Source of the DNA: Neurospora tetrasperma FGSC 2508
Lineage: Eukaryota > Ascomycota > Sordariomycetes > Sordariales > Sordariaceae
Reading direction: 5' to 3'
Length of the DNA stretch: 64,000 nt
Assembly: GCF_000213175.1 (NCBI RefSeq)
Contig: NW_009799103.1
Coordinates: forward strand, 1-64,000
Shown here: one piece after another, positions 55,973-64,000 of the stretch
Numbering within the stretch: position 1 is the first letter of the stretch
Layout of the letters: every line of letters begins with the position of its first letter
Position numbers and translations under genes: made by a program
The notes under the pieces: generated by a model
What the model was told of the DNA's origin: nothing
Database searches by the model: none
What the model saw: only the letters and a program-made list of their open reading frames with translations

Positions 55973-57541
55973 TCAAAGCTTTATCCTCGACACCACGAGC
56001 ATGGCAAGCGCATAATAAGCAGCGCTCAGAAAGTACGGTAAACCCAGCGCCCACCCGCCGACCTTGACGCCTTGCACCCATAAAGCAGCCATGGTCGGTG
56101 CTCCGACCAGCAAGCCTACCGTTTTGACCAGCATAACGATTGAGAAAATCTGAGCTTCCGAAACCACAACAGTGGCATCACCAGCCGCGCTCATCCCCGG
56201 CCCACTGGGGTCTGGTAATAACGACGGTGATTTGAGTAGCGAGTACGTAAACATGGGGAGTGCGATGCCCATGGCGTAAAGCAGCAGTGACGGTACCAGT
56301 GTCCAAATCGTCGTAGCCATGGCTATAGCGACGACACCCAGAACAGAAAAGATAAGGCATGTTTGAGCATAGCTGATGTTGTATCCATCGGCCACCTTGT
56401 GGTCCTGAATCGTGAAGACGTCCGGGTCCGAGAGGCGTCGGGACTGAAAGGAAGACAATGGAGAAGATTGGGATCGGCGCCGGCGCAAGATAGTAGGGAT
56501 AATAAGGTAGAGAAGGAAAAAGTTGAAGACTGCCTTTCCCGATAGCAAGTAGCCGACCGAGGTAAACTTCCACCCATATCGCTTAGAGATGTACTGGGCC
56601 ATGAGCTTGGTGTCGGAGCTGGCCAGAGAGGTAAAGAAGAAGCTAGCGAGCAGGAGTGTAAAGTTGGGCGGGTAGCTGGTTATGACCTTGAAGACGGACG
56701 AAATGCGACCAGAGACGGACTCTTTGAAGCTTGTGATGCTGAGCGTGGGATCCGGACGATAAGGGAGGTCTTGCGGTAGCAGGGGCGCTATCGACTCTTG
56801 GTCGTGCTGGCGTCTATGACTGCCGGTGTTTGATGCGGGAAGACCGGAGATGACGGGCACAGCGGCGAGAAGAAGGACGACGCCGGCACACAAAGGAAGC
56901 CACAGCAGTATGCTCATGGTGCCAGAGGCCAGAGCAGGACCAAGCTGGGCGGCGAATATGGCCGAGACTGCATTCACCTGGCCGAAGAAGGTAGCTCTTT
57001 GCACATCGTCATGGGTAGCCGACGAGACCAGCGAGTACACAATCGAGTTGAAGACACAGTCTCCGCCGAGGACTGACGAGAGCGGGCCAAGGGCAAGGGC
57101 GGGCAGGGGAAGGGCGTGGTCGAAGTAGCCGACGGCAAGCGTCCAGCAGAGCACAATGACGCGAGGCACGAGGTTGAGCCGCAGGACTTGGGCGTGGCCG
57201 TAGCGGTCAGCAAGCAACACGAGGGGGATGGTCATGACAAAGTCGCCAGCAACCCAGCCTGTCTCCATGAGGCCCATCATGCTACCCAGATCCTGCTGGA
57301 TGCCGTCCAGCTTGCACAGCTCCTCGGGCACGCTTCCATCATGGCCAATTGCCGAAGGGTCGGCGTCGAGATAGAAGTCGCGGCAGAGTCTGCGTTCAAT
57401 GACACGGTTGAGTGGGATCTGGTAGAGACTCCAGGCGAGATTGACAAGGGCGACTAGTACCAGCAGAGAGCGAATCGAGGGGGAGGATTTGGTCGTGATG
57501 GCGGAGGAGGGGGAAGGGGAAGAGAACGGCGTGCGGGGCAT
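55973..57541 (-). CDS. MFS transporter, 12-TM type
   Basis: One exon encodes 522 aa from an ATG with full-length frame. About twelve hydrophobic helices are visible, starting with SLLVLVALVNLAWSLYQIPL and continuing through WVAGDFVMTIPLVLLADRYG. The LLADRYGHAQVLR piece is the usual MFS loop 2-3 motif (G/A-D-R-x-G-R-R variant). A cytosolic central loop (HRRQHDQESIAPLLPQD) separates the two halves, and a second acidic loop (SRRLSDPDVFTIQDH) falls in the later half. It resembles the fungal MFS branch found in secondary-metabolite or lineage-specific loci, but the substrate cannot be read from sequence. It probably sits in the plasma membrane or vacuole. Confidence 0.88.
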   Translation of the reverse strand: MPRTPFSSPSPSSAITTKSSPSIRSLLVLVALVNLAWSLYQIPLNRVIERRLCRDFYLDADPSAIGHDGSVPEELCKLDGIQQDLGSMMGLMETGWVAGDFVMTIPLVLLADRYGHAQVLRLNLVPRVIVLCWTLAVGYFDHALPLPALALGPLSSVLGGDCVFNSIVYSLVSSATHDDVQRATFFGQVNAVSAIFAAQLGPALASGTMSILLWLPLCAGVVLLLAAVPVISGLPASNTGSHRRQHDQESIAPLLPQDLPYRPDPTLSITSFKESVSGRISSVFKVITSYPPNFTLLLASFFFTSLASSDTKLMAQYISKRYGWKFTSVGYLLSGKAVFNFFLLYLIIPTILRRRRSQSSPLSSFQSRRLSDPDVFTIQDHKVADGYNISYAQTCLIFSVLGVVAIAMATTIWTLVPSLLLYAMGIALPMFTYSLLKSPSLLPDPSGPGMSAAGDATVVVSEAQIFSIVMLVKTVGLLVGAPTMAALWVQGVKVGGWALGLPYFLSAAYYALAMLVVSRIKL

Positions 57542-58578
57542 CGTATTGCCGCCTTGGATCGTATTGTATTGTCACTTCAATTGTGATGATGGGTAGAGAA
57601 TGTGAACGGACTTAAGCATGTGGCCTTTCTAAGGTGGAACGACGAAAGGGAAAAAGCATGTCATGTTTCGGTGTCGCGGTGGTGGTGGTTGATGTTGTCC
57701 TCGAGACGGAGTCCATGAGAGCAAAATAGGAGCAGATGTCTAAGTGTACAGTAGCAAGAGAAGATGGAAAGATGGAGTTTTGAAGAGCAGATCAAATGTC
57801 CAGAAGTAGTGATTGGGCCAAGGTTGGCATTCCCGACGAGGGAAACATGATCTGATGGAAGGTGATGTTGACTGCAGTGGTCAACTGCGGGGATATTTTA
57901 ACGGATGGAAGTTCAATGTCTCTCCACCTCACCGCGATCGCAGAAGGGCCGCCCCACTTGATACCCCCGGGCCCCGCCGGCTAGAGCGCCCGGGCGTGCC
58001 CACTCCCCTCGTGTAGGTCGGGTCCCGTTAGGTTGTCCGGCCAGTGGGTCAGCAGGCTCAACTGCCCCTGAAACAATCCAAGACACAGCCTCGGCTGGGC
58101 CCGACCCTCCGCTGATTGACGGGAGATTGCCAGGGGCATGCCACCTAACCAAACCGGACGTGGGGTCTCTCGCTTCAAGTCCAATCGGCGCATCCAATTC
58201 CGCCAACTCAAAGGGTTCGTTTCTCGAACCACAATTCAGGGGATCATCATCAGCGAGTCCATTCATCCTCTTGATGCGAAGTCTCCTTTGCCCTACTCTT
58301 TTCTACTCCACAGCGATATTTACTACCCGCTTGCCACAAATATGACCTCGAGGTAGTTGCGCGCGCAGTCTCATTGAACGCCCACGATACCATCACCTAA
58401 TCTCTACAACAAGGTGCGCTCGGATCCTCACAACCACACGCGAAACAGGCAGGATCCTGAAATCACCGGCCACAAGAACCAAATACGTTCAGACAAAAGA
58501 ACAAAGTCGAACCAAGTCAACCGGGCGCGAGAAAGACTTCCACAGGGACTAGCCTAATCGATTCGATTTACCATCATC
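57542..58578. promoter_or_regulatory. Divergent promoter region, MFS gene and ERV2
   Basis: This 1-kb region separates two divergent start codons. No gene, RNA or repeat is recognised. The ERV2-proximal 150 bp is A/C-rich leader-like sequence. Confidence 0.5.
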
Positions 58579-59320
58579 ATGGCGCGAAGGCCGCACATTA
58601 CGCTGATGCTCGTCGTCGGCGTCATTCTCTTTGTGTTTACGACCTACATGCTCTCCTCGAGTGGCTCCTCGGGGGTGGTACAGCATGCAGAGACTCTCGA
58701 TTTAGGCGGAAGTAGCGGCAGCGGAGATCACAAGAGTGCCAGTGGCGATGGCGGCAGCAAGTCCGCGTTTGGCATATCGGATAACATCCTCAAGGGCGGC
58801 TCTATCGCGCCCAAGCTGGAGAATGCGACGGCCAAGTATGTCTATCATGTCCATTACATCGCACCATACATCACGCTATACCCCTCTGGCCAGGCATCAT
58901 TTCGCTAACCACAATAACCACTACAGAGCAGAACTAGGCCGCGCTTCCTGGCGTCTCTTCCACACCATGATGGCGCGCTTCCCCGAGACCCCGACCGCCG
59001 AAGAATCGTTGGCTTTGAAAACCTACATCCAGCTGTTCGCGCGCCTCTACCCCTGTGGCGACTGCGCATCGCACTTCCAGAAGCTGCTAAAGAAGTATCC
59101 ACCGCAAACGAGCGGGCGCAACGCGGCGGCCGGATGGGCCTGCTTTGTCCATAATGAGGTCAACAAGCGCCTCAAGAAAGAGCAATTTGACTGTAACAAG
59201 ATTGGGGATTTCTATGATTGTGGCTGTGGGGATGAGGGTGCCAAAAAGGCGGGGGAAGCTGGCGCTGGGGCAGAGGTCAAAACAGAGACAAAGAAGGGAG
59301 GAGATCTCAAGATGGATTGA
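58579..59320 (+). CDS. ERV2: ERV2-type FAD sulfhydryl oxidase
   Basis: Two exons, 58579-58835 and 58927-59320, give 216 aa. The 91-nt intron has GTATGT and CTACAG ends and joins ENATAK to AELGRASWRLFHTM. The N terminus is a signal anchor (ITLMLVVGVILFVFTTYML, residues 7-25) followed by a Gly/Ser-rich spacer. The ERV/ALR domain has WRLFHTMMARFP, the redox centre CGDC at 129-132 (YPCGDCASHF), WACFVHNEVNKRL for FAD binding and the structural Cys pair region FDCNKIGDFYDCGCG. The CGC near the end is the likely shuttle disulfide of Erv2. It oxidises protein disulfide isomerase in the ER lumen and passes electrons to oxygen. The acidic/Lys tail after CGC is extra. Confidence 0.95.
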
Positions 59321-60281
59321 GGGTTGAATAGGAGGAAAAGTTAATCTGCACTTGTAGGGAGGTGAGAATCACGCATGGACATCAAGTGGCCTTGGGCGGC
59401 TTGTGCCGGTATGCCCATTGAGTAGAGCCGGAAATGTCTTGGATATTGCAGTCGTAACACCGATATCGACTGGTGTCCTGTCGCAATTCGGACGAACTCG
59501 ACCCAAGGGGGGTTCAGATTCCAAGGCGCTGTCGAAATGAAGTTGTCAAAGACATGGATTTGCCTGCTCCTATACCGCCGCCAGCTCCAGGGCCCTTTGC
59601 GAACAAAGCCGTTGAGATATTGAGCATTGGTCATTTGTATTGATAGGTAATTACCTCTGTGCCGTGGTTGGTCAACGAAAGACAATGGCAAGGCAATTCC
59701 CTTCCTTTGTTGTCTCATTGGTTACGCTGCCGTATATACATAAACCCCGGTTAGAGAATATCGCTCCATTGCAGAGAGCCCGACGATGACGTTATCAGAT
59801 GGAGTCGAATCGCGTGAAAGAGACTGATAAGATAAGAACAATCGATACGACCCGGACCTACCCACCTCGAGGCGGCTTCCACTTCCAGCCGGCTTCCAGC
59901 TCATGGCGGCCGGCTATCGCACGTGATCCACTTGAGTGAAAGCCAAGCCAAGCCCGCCGTCTGCAACACGCGTGTTTGGAGCTGCCTTGAGCTGAGGGGG
60001 CCTGAGCTTCCCGTCCACTCAACTGGCCGTCCCGCCTTCTGATGGGCCCGCCTTCGCCGCCTTCGAGGTTCACCCAGCGTTCGTTGGAGCTTCCTTTCAA
60101 TAGTACAACGAACAACAACACAACTTGAAGGGAACTGACAAACCATAACGATTCCACAACTCCACGCCTTTGTCCTCTCGATTTACACTACGACGAGTGT
60201 CCGACCGACTGTTCACGAGACTGTCCAACACCTTGATTGCGCATCACGTTAGAACGACAACCACTCGATAGCCCCGTCATC
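59321..60281. other. Intergenic, PRE3 promoter side
   Basis: No gene or repeat is recognised. The last 200 bp is A/C-rich leader-like sequence before the PRE3 start. Confidence 0.55.
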
Positions 60282-61605
60282 ATGGAATTTGGAACGTCGG
60301 GCGTGCTCAGCGAAGGTGAGCTCCAACTTCCATTCGGCGTCGCATTCCATATCAAGTCATCACCATCACGGCGTCACCACTGCCTACAAGTCAACAACCT
60401 ACCAACTCTCTCCGAGTCTCGCAACCCCCTGCCGTCAACACCGTACCCCCTCCGTGGTTGATCGCAGACGACACATGTTAACCGCTACTGTCTCCTACAG
60501 ATGGCATCCATGTCGATATGGACAGGTTGAAGAAGGGTGAGGTCAAGTAAGTACACCACACTGCGCGCCCATGGTTCTAGTTCCAATCCCACCTATCATA
60601 TAGTCGCAAGCGATGCGCATGAACAAATGAAGCAGTCAGCTAACTTTCTTGTCTGCTAATAGTTTGGGTACCTCGATGTAAGCTTCCCCCGACCTTCTAT
60701 CCCTCCCTAACGACATCGAGCCTCTCGACGATACGACAGGATCCCGGGTATCCACAAGCGAAGCAGCAGCGGTGTCTAACGAGCCTAATATAAATACAGT
60801 ATGGCGGTCACATTCAAGGACGGTGTTATTCTCGGTTAGTGTCTTCCAGCCAACAACACTACACACCCTTGGATTCCGGAGACAGAATCGTCGATCGCAG
60901 GCTGACACCTTGAACAGGAGCCGACTCCCGCACAACCACAGGCGCCTACATCGCCAACCGCGTAACGGACAAGCTGACCCAAGTACACGACACCATCTGG
61001 TGCTGTCGCTCCGGATCCGCCGCCGATACACAAGCCGTCGCCGACATTGTGCAATACCAGCTGGGATTGTACCACATGGTCAACGGCAGGCCTCCGACGA
61101 CACAGATTGCGGCTGCTGTCTTCCAGGAGATTGCTTATGCCAACAAGGATAGGTTGACGTATGTTTTTGGTGGCCCCCTTCCCTTCATCTCACTTTGCTG
61201 CGTTTCTCTCTCTCTCTCTTGCGCCCCCTTCCTCTTCTCTTATCATGCACAGGTCGGATTCCGTGCTGACTATTGGATTTCAACAGTGCCGGCCTCATTA
61301 TTGCCGGCTGGGATGCCCGCCACGGTGGTCAAGTGTACAACATTCCGCTCGGCGGCTCCCTGCACAAGCAGCCGTATTCGATCGGTGGTTCCGGTTCCAC
61401 ATACATTTATGGTTACTGCGACGCCAACTGGAAGGAAGGAATGGAGGAAGCCGAAGCCGTAGCGTTTGTCAAGGAGGCACTCAAGGAGGCGATCAAGTGG
61501 GATGGCTCCTCGGGAGGTGTCATCAGGATGGTGGTGTTGACGGAGAAGGGCGCCGACAGGCATTTGTATTTGCCGGATTCGGATTACAAGGTGAGGCACC
61601 AGTGA
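60282..61605 (+). CDS. PRE3: 20S proteasome subunit beta1 (PRE3/PSMB6)
   Basis: Six exons, 60282-60315, 60501-60546, 60663-60677, 60800-60834, 60918-61158 and 61287-61605, give 229 aa. All phases agree, and the joined protein matches the yeast Pre3 pattern. A short propeptide ([27 protein letters not shown]) is followed by [25 protein letters not shown], where cleavage after Gly frees the catalytic Thr1. Further family blocks are [53 protein letters not shown] and [19 protein letters not shown]. Lys33-equivalent (VTDKL) and Asp17-equivalent (GADSRT) are present. Beta1 has caspase-like activity in the 20S core. Exon 3 is only 15 nt and encodes LGTS plus parts of its neighbours. Introns are 185, 116, 122, 83 and 128 nt. 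Confidence 0.95.
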
Positions 61606-63012
61606 TGGGATCTCGGAGAATGGGCTGGTTGGGCTCGTGGAAATGATGGTCATCTATCTGTAACCCGAATGGGCGGATGAAATGTAGCAGGAGACGAGCC
61701 AAAGGTCCAGCCTCAGCCTTCAGCCAAGAAAGTACACCAGAGAAGGTGTGTTAATACGAAATGATACATAAGAAGACAAGACGTTAGACCATGGTCTGGA
61801 TGGCAGGAAGACTAAAAACAACACTGTTTCCTGCAGGCTTAACTGATACAGCTGGAACATGAGGATAAGTTGGCCTTCATTCATGTTCATAAGCGGGACC
61901 TCTCGTATTTGGATAAGGTGCTGTAATTATTAGGTAGCATATATCTATCACAGCTATGCTACTATACCCCACTATGGATGAGGCGTGGCGAACCCGACGG
62001 GAGGTTGGCGATGGGTAGGTGTCCATGGTTTGGCGTCATAGTTGTTGTTACACAAGGGTAGAGCCAATAACGTCAAGATGCCATTCTTTAACGCAAAAGC
62101 TACCGCCGTTATGGGTTCATCACATCTTCTACTTCTTGAAAGCCAAATAGATCAAAGTAGATATGTAGCCTCGATAAGCGCCAGCGGAGTGAAAGTGAGG
62201 AGTTTTGCTAGGATCCATTGCCACATCACTCGCCAACGATACCAAGTCTGCTGCTCATCAGCGAGGTCGGCGGCGAGTTTGTTGCGTCAAACGCGGTTAC
62301 ACGAAGAACCCACTTCATACGTCAATGTTCCCATTGATACGTAACGATGTTAATACGTGGAATACGTAAATTACCAATCGATGGCTTCACATATAGTAGT
62401 ACCGGTCGCAAGCGTGGCCGTCCTCTGGCTGTGGTACGAGGACTTGGATACCTCCTTGCTGTCTTACCTCTGCCATTCTAGACCGGCTTCAATATAGCTT
62501 CGAACTTTAATGAACTTAGGTGTAATGTGTTTTGTGGTCGAGGCTTCCGTTCTTACAGGTACCCAGTACCTGTAAACGCCAGCTTATCGTAAAATTACAC
62601 GCTTCAACTCTTCGATCTCACGTCTCTTTTCATCTAAGAGAGCCATCTATACAGCTCCTACCAACTAAGACGCCCTTCAAGCCATCCACGGCGCTGGACG
62701 TGGCAGGCAAGCATATCCTACCTACCTCTACCTTGAACAGGCGGATATATTGTTTGCTGGCAGCCTGGTCTCCCGTCCCAGGGTTGGGCTACATCGTAAC
62801 CGACCTTGCATCTAATAGGCTGAAGGGCAATGGCGTCAACAGCGACATAGTGGCATACAGAAGATAGACAACAAAGACAACTGACGCGCGATGGGCCGAG
62901 CAAGTAAGGTGAGTGACCAGGATGTCGGTCAGCGGTCATCGGTTTAAAATGGGAGGTTGGTTCAGTTTTTTTGTAAAAGGCTGATATGGTCAAGTTGATA
63001 CGGACCACATAC

Positions 63013-63198
63013 CTACCTACATAGGCAAGTAATCTCGGAATTCGTTTGTGTGTGCTTCCACTGCTTGTTGTACAACGCACCTAGCATAGCATGCATGACG
63101 CGCACGATATTACCGTTGACGAGGATAGGCGCATCCTTGTTTTTCCTTTTGTTGAGGTAGAGGTCGTAGAGTTGTGGATGGATGTGGAAGGGCGTCAT
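63013..63198 (-). other. Coding-like short frame, 61 codons
   Basis: An ATG-initiated frame MTPFHIHPQLYDLYLNKRKN... has protein-like composition and a possible GTGCGT donor after MHAMLG. No partner exon is clear. It could be a small gene or chance; no family is recognised. Confidence 0.2.
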
Positions 63199-63820
63199 GT
63201 CGCGAGATGGGCTGTCTGGTGGTTGTATTCCTGTTGTTTCCTCTTCTTTCTCAATGTTTACTCGACTTGCGCGCCCACGTGTTGACGTTCCGCTTTTGTG
63301 GTTGGTGTTTTATCCCGAGGACCTGAAGGGGGCATGGATCAAAGTTACGCCTACCTAGGAAGTTCAGCTGAGGACTAGTAATAATGATCCACTGTTGTAT
63401 ACCTCTCTCAGTTCGCGTAATATTCAGTTACAATACACTACGCTACCATCCGTCCCGCGTACAGCCAGACACAGCCCCGTAGCGACCCCGTAGCGACGCC
63501 CCCGGCGGCAGTGCCCACCAAAGCTGAAGCCTAGGCACCGGGAAGGAAGCCCCCACTCTGGGGTGGGCGTTTCGACCTGATGCCGTCCCGATACCGATTA
63601 GTACCTTACTAGCTTGGCAATTACCTACACTACACTAGTACTCTACCTTACCTCATCCTCTGTGTTTCCGCAATCCAACCCGACGGACCATCCAATTTCG
63701 ACAAGTCCCGTCTTGATTGCAGTTTGCAACCTCCCGCCATCGCATCAATCCCGCAGTCATTGGACTTATGAGAGTCGCCGTGACTGACTCTGTTTGCATC
63801 GACACCGACCGCAGCCTCGA

Positions 63821-63854
63821 CATCCATCCAACCATCCATCCATCCATCCATCCA
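63821..63854. repeat. (ATCC)n microsatellite
   Basis: About eight ATCC units with one interruption, in the A/C-rich region at the end of the window. Confidence 0.9.
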
Positions 63855-64000
63855 CTCTTCCAACCAGCCAGCCAGTTCCGTACCACAAATGACGACCCGG
63901 TAAACGCCTCCGATACCACTTCGCTTCTACTCCAACATCCGACCGCAATAGCATCCATCATACGACGACAGTTTTCGATAGACGCCGCGACAACAGGCAA

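Larger units (their letters stand above)
61606..64000. other. Intergenic to window end, no firm gene
   Basis: This 2.4-kb region has many dispersed CCTACCTA-type motifs (62724, 63008, 63352). A short minus-strand frame near 63.1 kb is listed separately, and an (ATCC)n microsatellite lies near 63.83 kb. The last 350 bp is C/A-rich leader-like plus-strand sequence, so a plus-strand gene may begin beyond the window. Confidence 0.5.

Noticed and set aside
1-64000. CRISPR arrays, operons with ribosome binding sites, dispersed 5S rRNA genes
   Set aside because: The window is fungal; no spaced direct repeats were seen and no sequence resembling Neurospora 5S rRNA was found by reading either strand.

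Overview
This window is the left end of a filamentous ascomycete chromosome. It opens with 30 perfect CCCTAA units, followed by about 600 bp of AT-rich DNA of the kind left by repeat-induced point mutation (RIP), and then gene-dense euchromatin. Introns are short (mostly 50-160 nt) with GTRNGT donors, CTAAC-type branch sites and YAG acceptors. The telomere repeat, gene content and RIP-like tract point to a Sordariales fungus close to Neurospora or Sordaria. That assignment is inference from style and gene content, not a database match.

0.8-8.4 kb (subtelomere): four consecutive minus-strand metabolic genes. They encode a DUF1989 protein whose last exon ends about 630 bp from the telomere repeats, a carotenoid (torulene-type) cleavage oxygenase, an HSL-type esterase, and a class III PLP aminotransferase of the glutamate-1-semialdehyde type. 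9.3-21 kb: an Mtf2-like mitochondrial protein, divergent from the CMR1 WD40 protein, then the large sterol glucosyltransferase ATG26. 21.9-26.5 kb: the CTD phosphatase FCP1 and the complex I subunit GRIM-19/NDUFA13, which has a 742-nt first intron. 26.7-30.6 kb: a small candidate gene and the Fe-S helicase CHL1.

31.3-37.7 kb: CDC7 kinase and condensin subunit CND1/YCS4 are divergent across a promoter that holds a perfect MluI cell-cycle box. 39-49 kb: lineage-restricted membrane and cell-surface proteins, namely an 831-aa multi-pass protein, a 286-aa two-TM protein with a fresh 30-bp duplication, a DUF3431 type II membrane protein, and a Cys-rich single-TM protein rebuilt here from three exons. 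49.5-52.2 kb: an ambiguous locus that looks coding on both strands, a 126-aa mitochondrial-type protein, and an intron-bearing tRNA-Thr(CGT). 52.6-57.5 kb: a 921-aa orphan protein in three exons and an MFS transporter. 58.6-61.6 kb: the ER sulfhydryl oxidase ERV2, and the proteasome beta1 subunit PRE3 in six exons, one of which is a 15-nt microexon that encodes the Gly-Thr autoprocessing site. The last 2.4 kb shows no convincing gene.

Many genes are core housekeeping (replication and chromosome function: CDC7, CND1, CHL1, CMR1; transcription: FCP1; mitochondrion: NDUFA13, Mtf2-like; proteostasis: PRE3, ERV2). The first 8.4 kb is the accessory, metabolic part. Exon borders given here were derived by reading splice signals and checking frame and protein continuity; they have not been tested against transcripts.
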